Assembly (NCBI GenBank): GCA_958421275.1
Contig: CATZLI010000001.1
Span: forward strand, 1 to 64,000
Origin: an uncultured Collinsella sp.
GTDB lineage: Bacteria > Actinomycetota > Coriobacteriia > Coriobacteriales > Coriobacteriaceae
Direction: 5' to 3'
Length of the DNA stretch: 64,000 bases
Shown here in pieces: positions 34,960-43,194 of the stretch; within the stretch, counting starts at the first letter, position 1, and each line of letters opens with the position of its first letter. The notes beneath the pieces were generated by a model. That model had not been told where the DNA came from and did not search any database. It saw nothing but the letters and a program-made list of their open reading frames with translations. Position numbers and translations under genes: made by a program.

Positions 34960-35443
34960 CCTGCGCATTGGCCATGGCTACGACGTCCACCGTCTGGTGG
35001 AGGGGCGTCGATGTATCATCGGCGGTGTCGACATTCCCTACGAGCGCGGCCTGCTGGGCCACTCGGATGCCGATGTGCTCGCGCACGCCTTGGCCGACGC
35101 CATTCTGGGCGCCTGCCGCGGGGGAGACATCGGCAAGCTATTCCCCGATACCGACCCCGCCTATGAGGGTGCCGATTCGATGGTGCTGCTCGCTCGCGTG
35201 ATGGACTATGCGCGCGAGCTGGGCTTTGAGTTTGTCGATGCCGATTGCACCATTGCCTGCCAGCAGCCTAAGATCACCCCACACCGCGATGCCATGCGTG
35301 CCAACCTTGCCCATGCCTTGGGCGTTGACGTCGAAAACGTGGGCGTCGCCGCCACTACGACCGAAAAGCTCGGTTGGGAAGGCCAGGGCGAGGGAATCGG
35401 CGCCTGGGCCGTCTGCCTGCTACAGAAAACCGTTAAGGAGTAA
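34949..35443 (+). CDS. ispF: 2-C-methyl-D-erythritol 2,4-cyclodiphosphate synthase
   Basis: This 164-residue zinc enzyme closes the cyclodiphosphate ring, step five of the pathway. The metal ligands lie in GHGYDVHRL near residue 8 and LLGHSDADVLAHALADAILG near residue 34. GVAATTTEKLGWEGQGEGI near residue 133 is the C-terminal family block. The start 34949 (GAGAGGA upstream) is preferred to the in-frame 34916. It ends three bases before cysS. Confidence 0.96.
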   Translation: MFSNLRIGHGYDVHRLVEGRRCIIGGVDIPYERGLLGHSDADVLAHALADAILGACRGGDIGKLFPDTDPAYEGADSMVLLARVMDYARELGFEFVDADCTIACQQPKITPHRDAMRANLAHALGVDVENVGVAATTTEKLGWEGQGEGIGAWAVCLLQKTVKE

Positions 35444-35446
35444 CGA

Positions 35447-36913
35447 ATGCGTATCTACAACAGCGCTACCCATAAAAAGGAAGAGTTCCAGCCCATCGAG
35501 TCCGGCAAGGTCCGCATGTACGTGTGCGGCCCCACGGTCTACGACAACATCCACATCGGCAACGCCCGTACGTTCATCAGCTTTGACGTGATTCGCCGCT
35601 GGCTCATCGCGAGCGGTTACGAGGTCACGTTCGCCCAGAACCTCACCGATGTCGACGACAAGATCATCAAGCGCGCCAACGAGCAGGGCCGTACGGCCGC
35701 CGAGGTCGCGACGGAGTTCTCCGACAAGTTCATCGGCGTCATGCGCGCCGCCAACGTGCTCGATCCCGATGTGCGCCCCCGCGCCACCAAGGAGATCGGC
35801 CCCATGATCGCCATGATCAAGACGCTCATCGAGCAGGGCCATGCTTACGCCGCCGATAACGGCGATGTGTACTTTGCCGTGCGCAGCGATCCCAACTATG
35901 GCCAGGTCTCGGGCCGCAACATCGACGACCTTATGGTTGGCGCACGCATCGAGGAGAACGAGGACAAGAACGACCCGCTCGACTTTGCCCTGTGGAAGGC
36001 CGCCAAGCCCGGCGAGCCCAGCTGGCCGAGCCCCTGGGGCGAGGGCCGTCCCGGTTGGCACACCGAGTGCGCCGCCATGGTGCATCGCTACCTGGGCACT
36101 CCGATCGACATCCACGGCGGCGGCTCCGACCTTGCCTTCCCGCATCACGAGAACGAGTGCGCTCAGGCCACCTGCGCCTGGCACCAGGGCTTCTCCAACA
36201 CCTGGATGCACACGGGCATGCTGCTGGTAGACGGCGAGAAGATGTCCAAGTCGCTCGGCAACTTCTTTACGCTGGCCGAGGTCCTCGAGCAGCACTCCGC
36301 CGCCGCCCTGCGCCTGCTGATGCTGCAGACGAGCTATCGCTCGCCGCTCGACTTTTCTTGGGAGCGCCTGGAGGGTGCCGAGAACTCGCTCACGCGTATC
36401 GCCGGTACGGTCGAGAACCTGCGCTGGGCCGCGAACCATGCGACGGCCGATGCCGATGAGGCAGCATCCGAGGCGTTTGCCGCCAAGGCCGCCGAGACCC
36501 GTGCCACCTTTAAGGAGTGCATGGACGACGACTTTAACACCGCCGGTGCCATGGGTGCTGTCTTTGGCTTTGTGACCGAGTGCAACCAGTACCTGGAGCA
36601 GGCGGGCGATGCTGCCGACAAGGCCGCAGTCCTGGCTGCCGCCGATACGCTGGCCGAGCTGCTCGATACGTTTGGCGTTGAGCTTCCCGAGCCCAAGGTC
36701 GAGCTGCCGCTGGGTCTGCTGGGCGTTGCCGCCGGTCTGGTTGCCTATACGGGCGACGACGTGGACGAGGCTGCCGCCAAGATTCTCGAGGCCCGCGCCG
36801 AGGCCCGTGCCGCCAAGAACTGGGATCTGGCCGACGCCATCCGCGACCAGCTCAAGGACCTGGGCCTCACCATTGAGGATACGGCCGCGGGCACTCGTAT
36901 TAAGAGTCTCTAG
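35447..36913 (+). CDS. cysS: Cysteinyl-tRNA synthetase
   Basis: This 488-residue class I synthetase charges tRNA-Cys. It has MYVCGPTVYDNIHIGNARTF with the zinc Cys and the HIGN version of HIGH near residue 25, GWHTECAAM and the KMSKSLGN loop near residue 264. The DALR-type helical end is normal. It follows ispF by three bases, the order ispF-cysS being common in actinobacteria and clostridia. A Mini-III RNase gene that often follows is absent. Confidence 0.97.
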   Translation: MRIYNSATHKKEEFQPIESGKVRMYVCGPTVYDNIHIGNARTFISFDVIRRWLIASGYEVTFAQNLTDVDDKIIKRANEQGRTAAEVATEFSDKFIGVMRAANVLDPDVRPRATKEIGPMIAMIKTLIEQGHAYAADNGDVYFAVRSDPNYGQVSGRNIDDLMVGARIEENEDKNDPLDFALWKAAKPGEPSWPSPWGEGRPGWHTECAAMVHRYLGTPIDIHGGGSDLAFPHHENECAQATCAWHQGFSNTWMHTGMLLVDGEKMSKSLGNFFTLAEVLEQHSAAALRLLMLQTSYRSPLDFSWERLEGAENSLTRIAGTVENLRWAANHATADADEAASEAFAAKAAETRATFKECMDDDFNTAGAMGAVFGFVTECNQYLEQAGDAADKAAVLAAADTLAELLDTFGVELPEPKVELPLGLLGVAAGLVAYTGDDVDEAAAKILEARAEARAAKNWDLADAIRDQLKDLGLTIEDTAAGTRIKSL

Positions 36914-37056
36914 TATTTGTCGACCGTTCGAGGTGCGGCAGATTGCCTTGAAAGAGGAGGGCATAGACCTGGTGGTCATGCCCGACGATTGAAAGGCAAG
37001 GTGCCGTGGCTCGGACGGTCGATTCTTGTTCGTTATCTATTTAAGGAGGCCGTCCT
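36914..37056. other. cysS-rlmB intergenic region
   Basis: These 143 bases contain AAAGAGGAGG at 36950, which looks like a ribosome site but is followed by no credible frame. The actual rlmB ribosome site is AAGGAGG near 37044. No gene is seen. Confidence 0.4.
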
Positions 37057-37971
37057 ATGGCCGACAATCGCAAGCGTGCGCCTCGTGGCGGCAAGCAGGC
37101 TGCTTCTGGCTCGCGTCCGATTCGCCGCAATGATCGCGCTGCCGCTCCCAAGGGCCAGCGCGATCGCACCCAGGCCGCACGTCCGCAGCGCGATCGCAAC
37201 CGCGACGCTGTCCAGGCTCCCAAGGGCGAGTTTATCGAAGGTCGTCGTGCTGCCGCCGAGGCGCTACGCACTGGTTTTCCCATCAAGTGCGCGCTCATTG
37301 CCGAGGGCGGGGAGCGCGATGCCGCCTTGTCGCGCCTGGTCGATGACCTCAACGCCGCGGGCGTCCGCATTAAGTTCGTTCCACGCGCGCAGCTCGATGC
37401 GCTGTCGAGCCATGGCGCTCACCAGGGCATTGCGCTCGAGGTTGGCAACTTCCCCTATGCCGATGTCGCCGACATCCTCGACCGCGCGGGCGACGGTCCG
37501 GCGCTCGTCATCGTGCTCGACCATGTGACCGACGATGGCAACTTTGGTGCGATCGTGCGCTCTGCCGAGGTCGTGGGCGCGGCAGGCGCCATCATTGCCA
37601 ACAAGCGCGCCGCCGGTGTGACCGTCGGCAGCTATAAGACTTCTGCCGGCGCCGTCATGCATCTGCCTATCGCGCAGGTGCCCAACATCGCCCGTGCGCT
37701 CGACGATCTTAAGGCCGCTGGCTTTTGGGTGGGCGGTGCCTCCGAGCACGCCGAAGGCAGTTGCTGGGATGCTCCCTTCGAGGGCCGCGTGGCGCTCGTC
37801 ATGGGCTCCGAGGGCGACGGCATCTCGCGCCTGGTGCTCGAGAAATGCGACTTTTTGACCAAGCTTCCCCAGCGCGGCATGACCGAGAGCCTCAATGTTG
37901 CCCAGGCGACCACGGCGCTGTGCTTTGAGTGGCTGCGCCGCAACGCTGGCGAGCTCATGGGGGAGGAGTAG
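37057..37971 (+). CDS. rlmB: TrmH-family 23S rRNA (guanosine-2'-O)-methyltransferase
   Basis: This 304-residue SPOUT methyltransferase has a basic, disordered N-terminus of about 50 residues and a substrate-binding domain with EGRRAAAEAL. The catalytic knot follows, with LDHVTDDGNFGAIVRSAE near residue 154, VMGSEGDGISRLVLEKCD near residue 248 and LNVAQATTALCFE near the end. It is expected to methylate G2251 of 23S rRNA, but other TrmH specificities are possible. It is three bases from the next gene. Confidence 0.92.
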   Translation: MADNRKRAPRGGKQAASGSRPIRRNDRAAAPKGQRDRTQAARPQRDRNRDAVQAPKGEFIEGRRAAAEALRTGFPIKCALIAEGGERDAALSRLVDDLNAAGVRIKFVPRAQLDALSSHGAHQGIALEVGNFPYADVADILDRAGDGPALVIVLDHVTDDGNFGAIVRSAEVVGAAGAIIANKRAAGVTVGSYKTSAGAVMHLPIAQVPNIARALDDLKAAGFWVGGASEHAEGSCWDAPFEGRVALVMGSEGDGISRLVLEKCDFLTKLPQRGMTESLNVAQATTALCFEWLRRNAGELMGEE

Positions 37972-37974
37972 CGC

Positions 37975-38652
37975 ATGTCCAAGAAGAACCGCGCCAAGTC
38001 CAAGGCCAAGCGCTTTGGCGAGGGCTCGGCCAAGCCGATTGTTTCGGCTGCGACCTATGGCGTGGGCGGCAATGCGTTTGCGCAGGCTATCGCCGACCCA
38101 GTCTCGACGGTGCACTCCAATAAGCCCGAGCTGCTGGTGGTCGACGGTTACAACGTGATCCACTGCACGCCGCGCTACGAAAAGCTCGTGTACGACCATT
38201 CCGACGATCCGTATTCCAGCGACGTTCACGATATGGCGCGCACGGCGCTCATTAATGACGTAGCTGCGTTTGCCCAGGGCCGCTACGAGGCTGTGATCGT
38301 GTTTGACGGCGCGGGCAATATCTCCAGCGAGCGCCCCAACCTGCCGGCCCGCGGCGTGCGCATTGAGTTTTCGCCGACGGGTGTTTCGGCAGATACTGTG
38401 GTGCAGAAGCTCTGCATCGAGGCACGCGAGGAAGGCCGCGCGTGCTCCGTGGTATCGAGCGACGGCACGATCCAGGCCGTCGTCATGGGCAAGGGTGTCA
38501 CGCGCATCTCGAGCCGTATGCTGGTGGACGAGATCAAACAGATCGATAACGACGTTCACGAGGCAGAGGAAGCTCCGCAGATCAAGATGACTCTGGGCAG
38601 CCGCCTGAGCCCCGATGCCTTGGCCAAGCTCAAGGCCCTGCGCGGGAGGTAG
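37975..38652 (+). CDS. YacP-like NYN/PIN domain ribonuclease
   Basis: This 225-residue protein has a basic N-terminal tail of about 55 residues and then the NYN domain: LLVVDGYNVIH near residue 59 with its first acidic residue, DMARTALINDVAAFA, AVIVFDGAGN near residue 104 and VVSSDGTIQAVVMGKG near residue 160. The same family includes Rae1 of Bacillus, a ribosome-associated endonuclease. It directly follows rlmB, a conserved pairing, and fits an RNA processing role. Confidence 0.85.
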   Translation: MSKKNRAKSKAKRFGEGSAKPIVSAATYGVGGNAFAQAIADPVSTVHSNKPELLVVDGYNVIHCTPRYEKLVYDHSDDPYSSDVHDMARTALINDVAAFAQGRYEAVIVFDGAGNISSERPNLPARGVRIEFSPTGVSADTVVQKLCIEAREEGRACSVVSSDGTIQAVVMGKGVTRISSRMLVDEIKQIDNDVHEAEEAPQIKMTLGSRLSPDALAKLKALRGR

Positions 38653-38679
38653 GGAAGTTGGCGGGGCAATGCTGCCTCG

Positions 38680-40020
38680 CTAACTCCATTCAGCGATGTC
38701 GATCATTCTTTCGAGGCGCCACGTTAGCGCCTCTTTTAGATATGGCAGCCTTGCCGTGAGCGCGTCGTTTCTGGAAAGAATCTCGATTGCCTCGTCAACG
38801 AAGCCTTCGAGTTTGTCGCCGTCAAACCAGCCCATGTCCTCGACGAGCAACATTTGTTTGGCGGGGCTTGAATGAAATTGTGCGCTGGTAAAACTGTGCT
38901 CTCCCGCCCTAAGCTCCTCTAGTGATATGTTACACCAGAGCGATGAGCCCGAATCGAAGATGGGGGCAGGTCTGCAAGCTTGCGTGTTTACGTTTCGCAC
39001 GAGGCCGAAGTTGCGCCAATGACGATCGTAGTTGGCAATGATGTCGTCACATACGATCATGCGGTCAAGGGCATCCTTGACGCCTGTCACCCCGAGCTCC
39101 TCGCAGTTTGCTACATATCGCTCGTAGTCGGTTAGCCGTTCATCTGCGTTTGCGTGCTGGTTTACATAGAACGCAGGGACATACTCTTCTTCATCAGTTA
39201 AGAAGACATCGCATGTGCTCAGGGCGGAAGTGCCCGTGCCCTCGAGCGAGTAAGGCACATAATCGCAGGCGTTTAGGATGCGACGGTGGAGCGCGGTCGC
39301 CACCAGCTCGTTATAAGGTTCCTGGTCCAGGTGCGCTCCTGCCTTATGCAGAATTCGACGTTCGCCCTCGCACGTCCAGTACTTTTGAAGATTGCCGTCC
39401 GAGGTGTTATCGGGCTTTGCGGCAGCCGCTTTTCCCTCTGGGGCAAAGGGTGCAATGGACAGCGAGACGTCATCAAAGGCGTTATTGAAGAAGTTGATAT
39501 CCTCCCAGGTGAGACCGGAACCTTGGGGCCTAATCCAATACTGGTCGGATAAGGAGAGGCCGAGATTTCGCTGGACGAGTTCATCGGGAACATCGACTGC
39601 GGCTTCTGCAAGCAGGGAGGCTAGCCCAATGCGTGCGAGCGGGATACCGCGGCCGCGCCACCAGATGCGGAAGGAGTCTAGCGATATGGGGCTATTAGGG
39701 CCAAATACTCCAATAGGGGCGTGGGCGTAATCGATGTCGGCACCGATGTGGGTAAAGTCTTTTCGCGATGTGCTGTAGACCAGCTGAGCGACTTCGTACG
39801 TGCGGTTCATGAGGGTGAACGCGATCTCGCTCTTACCGTGGCCGCGGCGGGGACGTCCCCCCGTTTTGGTCACAGAGCGGAGTCGCGTGTCGACGCTGTC
39901 TTTGTCGATGAGCCATACACCAGAAGCCTTGCGGGCCTCAAGTGCTCCGTTTTTTATGAGCTCCTGCACCCTGCGCGGAGTGATGCCGAGCAGCTCGGCG
40001 GCTTCTTTGGTAGTAAGCAT
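38680..40020 (-). CDS. Single-chain HTH plus HipA-like kinase
   Basis: This 446-residue protein opens with a MerR/excisionase-type helix-turn-helix (LTTKEAAELLGITPRRVQEL, residues 2-21, then IDKDSV). From about residue 100 it carries a HipA-like kinase fold. The catalytic loop is DDIIANYDRHWRNFGLVRN near residue 330, and the metal motif PIFDSGSSLWCN follows near residue 356. HipA needs D..N and DxG; both are there. It thus joins an operator-binding domain and a kinase in one chain, and no separate antitoxin is adjacent. ATG 40020 has GAAGGG. Function is inferred as a self-regulated kinase, perhaps a toxin. Confidence 0.75.
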   Translation of the reverse strand: MLTTKEAAELLGITPRRVQELIKNGALEARKASGVWLIDKDSVDTRLRSVTKTGGRPRRGHGKSEIAFTLMNRTYEVAQLVYSTSRKDFTHIGADIDYAHAPIGVFGPNSPISLDSFRIWWRGRGIPLARIGLASLLAEAAVDVPDELVQRNLGLSLSDQYWIRPQGSGLTWEDINFFNNAFDDVSLSIAPFAPEGKAAAAKPDNTSDGNLQKYWTCEGERRILHKAGAHLDQEPYNELVATALHRRILNACDYVPYSLEGTGTSALSTCDVFLTDEEEYVPAFYVNQHANADERLTDYERYVANCEELGVTGVKDALDRMIVCDDIIANYDRHWRNFGLVRNVNTQACRPAPIFDSGSSLWCNISLEELRAGEHSFTSAQFHSSPAKQMLLVEDMGWFDGDKLEGFVDEAIEILSRNDALTARLPYLKEALTWRLERMIDIAEWS

Positions 40021-40030
40021 CGCGAAACCC

Positions 40031-40091
40031 TTCGCCAGAACGAATAGTTTTATATATAGCAATTGTAATTAAAACTATTCGTTCTGGCGAA
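40031..40091 (-). promoter_or_regulatory. Perfect 21-bp inverted-repeat operator of the HTH-HipA gene
   Basis: The left arm TTCGCCAGAACGAATAGTTT plus one T (40031-40051) is exactly inverted at 40071-40091 with a 19-base spacer. The spacer contains TATATATA on the minus strand, a likely -10 for the HTH-HipA gene, which starts 11 bases further on. Such an operator fits autoregulation by the HTH domain. Confidence 0.85.
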
Positions 40092-40185
40092 TGGTTTTAA
40101 GATTGAGGGCACACTGACAGAAATGAACGGGCCTGGTACGCGTTGTTGCTGGATTTTGCATATTTGTATAACGCCGTGCGGCCTG

Positions 40186-40214
40186 TTGCGCCCCGTCCGC
40201 AATTCCTTTATTCT
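40186..40214 (+). promoter_or_regulatory. Promoter of tRNA-Thr (TGT)
   Basis: TTGCGC (186-191) and TATTCT (209-214) are separated by 17 bases, about 30 bases before the tRNA. Confidence 0.65.
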
Positions 40215-40244
40215 TAACTCGCTTCGCGTGAAAGCGCCAAGTGT

Positions 40245-40319
40245 GCCAGTGTGGCGCAACGGTAGCGCAACTGATTTGTAATCAGTGGGTTGCAGGTTCG
40301 ATTCCTGTCACTGGCTCCA
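40245..40319 (+). tRNA. tRNA-Thr (TGT)
   Basis: GCCAGTG pairs with CACTGGC. The anticodon loop TTTGTAA gives TGT (Thr). The T-arm is GCAGGTTCGATTCCTGT and CCA is encoded. It is 75 bases long. Confidence 0.95.
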
Positions 40320-40330
40320 TGAGAGTTTCG

Positions 40331-40365
40331 GGCTCTGTTCCCTTGTGGGACAGGGCCCGTTTCTA
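40331..40365 (+). terminator. Terminator of tRNA-Thr (TGT)
   Basis: CGGGCTCTGT and ACAGGGCCCG pair around TTCCCTTGTGGG and are followed by TTTCT. Confidence 0.75.
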
Positions 40366-40414
40366 TTTATGTCGATAAGTCAGCGTGTTTGGCGCCAACC
40401 AAGCTTCAGGTTTG

Positions 40415-40630
40415 TCTCGATCCGTAACACGAGTGGGCTGAAGACCCTCCTTATAGTTACAGATCGAAACATTGCCAAGGGAAGGCCGATAACATCTCGA
40501 TCCGTAACACGAAGAGGCTGAAAACCGTTCTTACTGTTACAGAATGAGACGTAAGCGGGGGTTTCTGCGAAACATCTCGATCTGTAACAGATAGGGGAGG
40601 AATAACCCTCTTACTGTTACAGGTCGAGAC
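40415..40630. repeat. Three tandem hairpins with TAACAC/GTTACAG arms
   Basis: Three units, at 40415-40470, 40494-40550 and 40574-40630, occur about 80 bases apart. Each has a left arm like TCTCGATCTGTAACAG and a right arm like CTGTTACAGGTCGAGAC around a loop of about 25 bases. The unit between hairpins is not conserved. No gene is present. Confidence 0.75.
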
Positions 40631-40660
40631 ATAGGCCGGGGCGAGGTTGGTCATCGTCAT

Positions 40661-40804
40661 CGAGCGTGGATTATCGGACACACGAGCGTGGAAAATCTTC
40701 CGCCTAGTGAATGAGCGTGGATAATCTGCCACTTTGGATTCGATGGCACGGCAAAGTGGGAGATTATCCACGCTCGATTTCAAACGGAAGAAAATCCACG
40801 CTCG
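40661..40804. repeat. Nested palindrome of CGAGCGTGGA/TCCACGCTCG motifs
   Basis: Three direct copies of GAGCGTGGA (40662, 40684, 40714) face two inverted copies (40770-40785 and 40795-40804). The outer arms from 40683 and the inner arms GAGCGTGGATAATCTGCCACTT pair to give a single imperfect hairpin of about 120 bases. Confidence 0.75.
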
Positions 40805-41040
40805 ATTTTGCCTGGGAAGAGCAATCTTCTGTCTGAGCAGCCCCGATCTCGACCTATATATAGGTGCAAATAAGCTGGTATCGAAGTTCGATACTGAAGG
40901 TGTACTCCACTACAGCAAAGTGTTACCTTGGGAAACGTCACCTCAGTATCCAAAACCACTGTCCTTCATATCCAAACTCAATAAAACCGCAGGTCACGGC
41001 TATATAGATACGCCCGGCACCGTGTATCTAGAGGTTTTCG
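40805..41040. other. Region before the tRNA-tuf promoter; no credible gene
   Basis: An open frame of about 130 codons runs from 40734 through the palindrome and across the promoter at 41041. It has no ribosome site, no recognisable domain and includes the repeat, so it is not called. Nothing else is seen. Confidence 0.5.
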
Positions 41041-41070
41041 TTGACAGCCCCCAAGGTGGCATCGTATTAT
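41041..41070 (+). promoter_or_regulatory. Strong promoter of the tRNA-Tyr-Thr-Met-tuf unit
   Basis: A consensus TTGACA (41041-41046) and TATTAT (41065-41070) are separated by 18 bases, about 60 bases before tRNA-Tyr. Confidence 0.8.
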
Positions 41071-41132
41071 CTTCTTCGTTCGCGGGGGCGGCGGTCCAAA
41101 AGACCAAAGGACCTGCGGATACTTGAACGATT

Positions 41133-41214
41133 GGGAGTTTGCCCGAGTGGTTAATGGGGACGGGCTGTAAACCCGTTGGCTCTGCCTACATAGGTTCGAA
41201 TCCTATAGCTCCCA
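41133..41214 (+). tRNA. tRNA-Tyr (GTA)
   Basis: This is a long-variable-arm tRNA. GGGAGTT pairs with AGCTCCC, and the anticodon loop CTGTAAA gives GTA (Tyr). The T-arm is TAGGTTCGAATCCTA. The sequence after the discriminator A is CCC, so CCA is added after transcription. Confidence 0.93.
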
Positions 41215-41224
41215 CCCGTCAAGT

Positions 41225-41300
41225 GCCTGTATAGCTCAGTCGGTAGAGCACTTCGTTGGTAACGAAGAGGTCACCAGTTCAAGTCTGGTTGCAGGCTCCA
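41225..41300 (+). tRNA. tRNA-Thr (GGT)
   Basis: GCCTGTA pairs with TGCAGGC (one wobble). The anticodon stem CTTCG/CGAAG encloses TTGGTAA, giving GGT (Thr). CCA is encoded. It lies 10 bases after tRNA-Tyr. Confidence 0.94.
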
Positions 41301-41303
41301 TCC

Positions 41304-41380
41304 GGCGGTGTAGCTCAGTTGGTTAGAGCACACGGTTCATACCCGTGGCGTCACTGGTTCGAATCCAGTCACCGCTACCA
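41304..41380 (+). tRNA. tRNA-Met (CAT), elongator type
   Basis: GGCGGTG pairs with CACCGCT (a terminal G-T pair). The anticodon loop TTCATAC gives CAT (Met). CCA is encoded. The first pair is not the C-A mismatch typical of initiator tRNA, so it is read as the elongator. Confidence 0.9.
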
Positions 41381-41476
41381 TAGGTAACACGGTGGCTTCT
41401 CAATAGTATGTTGAGAGGCCACTATGGTATAAAGGCAAAGTCCCGTCCGGGGACGACCTGTTTAGAGGAGGGCTTT

Positions 41477-42667
41477 ATGGCCAAAGAGAAGTTTGAGCGC
41501 ACTAAGCCGCATGTTAACATCGGCACCATTGGTCACGTCGACCACGGCAAGACCACGCTGACCGCCGCCATCACCAAGGTTCTCTCTGAGACCGAGGGCT
41601 GCAAGGCTGACTTCACTGCGTTCGAGAACATCGACAAGGCTCCCGAGGAGCGCGAGCGCGGCATTACGATCTCCGTCTCCCACGTCGAGTACGAGACTGC
41701 TGCCCGTCACTACGCTCACGTTGACTGCCCGGGCCACGCTGACTACGTCAAGAACATGATCTCTGGCGCTGCTCAGATGGACGGCGCTATCCTGGTCATC
41801 GCTGCTACCGACGGCCCCATGGCTCAGACCCGCGAGCACATCCTGCTCGCCCGTCAGGTCGGCGTTCCCTACATCGTCGTCTTCCTGAACAAGTGCGACA
41901 TGGTCGACGATGACGAGCTCATCGACCTCGTCGAGATGGAGACCCGTGAGCTCCTCTCCGAGTACGATTTCCCCGGCGACGACATCCCCGTCATCCGTGG
42001 CTCCGCTCTGGGCGCTCTCGAGGGCGACGCCAAGTGGATGGACGCCATTCGCGAGCTCATGAAGGCCGTCGACGAGTACATCCCGACGCCTGCTCGTAAC
42101 AACGACCTCCCGTTCCTGATGGCCGTTGAGGACGTTATGACCATCTCCGGCCGTGGTACCGTTGCTACTGGCCGTGTCGAGCGCGGTGAGCTCAAGCTCA
42201 ACGAGCCCGTCGAGATCGTCGGCATCAAGGATACCCAGAACACCGTCGTTACCGGTATCGAGATGTTCCGTAAGTCCATGGACTTCTGCGAGGCTGGCGA
42301 CAACGTCGGTCTGCTGCTCCGCGGCATCAAGCGTGAGGACATCGAGCGCGGCCAGGTTCTCTGCAAGCCCGGTTCGGTTACCCCGCACACCAAGTTCACC
42401 GGCGAGATCTACGTTCTGACCAAGGAGGAGGGCGGTCGTCACACCCCGTTCTTCGATGGTTATCGTCCTCAGTTCTACTTCCGTACCACCGACGTTACCG
42501 GTACGGTCAAGCTCCCCGAGGGCACCGAGATGGCTATGCCTGGTGACCACATCACCATCGAGGGCGACCTCATCCACCCGATCGCCATGGAGGAGGGCCT
42601 GCGCTTCGCAATCCGCGAGGGTGGCCACACCGTCGGTTCGGGCATCGTCTCCACGATCATTGAGTAA
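41477..42667 (+). CDS. tuf: Elongation factor Tu
   Basis: This 396-residue GTPase delivers aminoacyl-tRNA to the ribosome. The G motifs GHVDHGKTTLTAA near residue 19, DCPGHADYVKN near residue 81 and NKCDMVDD near residue 136 are intact, as are switch I (PEERERGITI) and domains 2 and 3. ATG 41477 has AGAGGAGG; the frame upstream crosses the tRNA spacer. The unit tRNA-Tyr-Thr-Met-tuf is similar to the tRNA-tufB operon of enterobacteria, although fus and the str operon are not in view. Confidence 0.98.
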   Translation: MAKEKFERTKPHVNIGTIGHVDHGKTTLTAAITKVLSETEGCKADFTAFENIDKAPEERERGITISVSHVEYETAARHYAHVDCPGHADYVKNMISGAAQMDGAILVIAATDGPMAQTREHILLARQVGVPYIVVFLNKCDMVDDDELIDLVEMETRELLSEYDFPGDDIPVIRGSALGALEGDAKWMDAIRELMKAVDEYIPTPARNNDLPFLMAVEDVMTISGRGTVATGRVERGELKLNEPVEIVGIKDTQNTVVTGIEMFRKSMDFCEAGDNVGLLLRGIKREDIERGQVLCKPGSVTPHTKFTGEIYVLTKEEGGRHTPFFDGYRPQFYFRTTDVTGTVKLPEGTEMAMPGDHITIEGDLIHPIAMEEGLRFAIREGGHTVGSGIVSTIIE

Positions 42668-42694
42668 ATTAGCTCTTTGATATAGCTGACTTAG

Positions 42695-42730
42695 AGAACC
42701 CGGCACTTATATGGGTGCCGGGTTCTTTTC
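42695..42730 (+). terminator. Terminator of tuf
   Basis: AGAACCCGGCAC and GTGCCGGGTTCT pair around TTATATGG and run into TTTTC. Confidence 0.9.
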
Positions 42731-42871
42731 TGCAATGGATATTGAGCCGTTGCTGGTGTCGAGAGGATCGATAATGGTCCTGGATGCACCGTCGATTAGC
42801 TCTCGATGGCTTCATTGATGTGTTCCAAATATGAATGGATCCACCGAGAACCAATTGACTCGAGGTTTTCA

Positions 42872-42899
42872 TTGACAGCACTTATGTGGAGCTGATAAA
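42872..42899 (+). promoter_or_regulatory. Promoter of rpmG / tRNA-Trp / secE region
   Basis: TTGACA (872-877) and GATAAA (894-899) are separated by 16 bases. The -10 is a weak match. rpmG starts 47 bases later. Confidence 0.5.
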
Positions 42900-42946
42900 G
42901 TAACAACTCGTGCCCGTACGGGGCGGAAATGAAAGGTTCAGGATAC

Positions 42947-43096
42947 ATGCGTACTCTAGTTACTCTTGCGTGCACTGAGTGCAAGCGCCGCAACTATACG
43001 ACCACCAAGAACAAGTCGACCATGCCTGATCGTATGGAGATCAAGAAGTATTGCCCCTGGTGCCGTCACCACACGCTGCACAAAGAGACTCGCTAG
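42947..43096 (+). CDS. rpmG: 50S ribosomal protein L33
   Basis: This 49-residue protein reads MRTLVTLACTECKRRNYTT followed by KNKSTMPDRMEIKKYCPWC. It is of the zinc-binding L33 type, with Cys at 9, 12, 36 and 39. GAAAGG lies about 12 bases before ATG 42947. The gene order rpmG, tRNA-Trp, secE, nusG, rplK, rplA is standard in Gram-positive bacteria. Confidence 0.96.
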   Translation: MRTLVTLACTECKRRNYTTTKNKSTMPDRMEIKKYCPWCRHHTLHKETR

Positions 43097-43109
43097 TCTC
43101 TAGTCACAT

Positions 43110-43185
43110 ACGCCAGTAGTTCAATTGGTAGAGCATCGGTCTCCAAAACCGAGTGTTGAGGGTTCGAGTCCTTCCTGGCGTGCCA
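43110..43185 (+). tRNA. tRNA-Trp (CCA)
   Basis: ACGCCAG pairs with CTGGCGT. The anticodon loop CTCCAAA gives CCA (Trp). The discriminator is G and CCA is encoded. It sits 13 bases after rpmG. Confidence 0.95.
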
Positions 43186-43194
43186 GTCATTATT

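Noticed and set aside
36950..36992. Short frame with a ribosome-like site after cysS
   Set aside because: AAAGAGGAGG is followed by no suitable start with a long frame; only a dozen codons remain before a stop.
30339..40091. A genomic island spanning both HipA modules
   Set aside because: Between them lie standard core genes (mntP, disA, ispDF, cysS, rlmB) with normal base composition, so the modules are separate insertions at most.
40415..40804. CRISPR array
   Set aside because: The repeats are imperfect palindromes at about 80-base steps, with no short identical direct repeats, unique spacers, or cas genes.
40734..41126. 130-codon frame before tRNA-Tyr
   Set aside because: It starts inside the nested palindrome, has no ribosome site and covers the strong TTGACA/TATTAT promoter at 41041.
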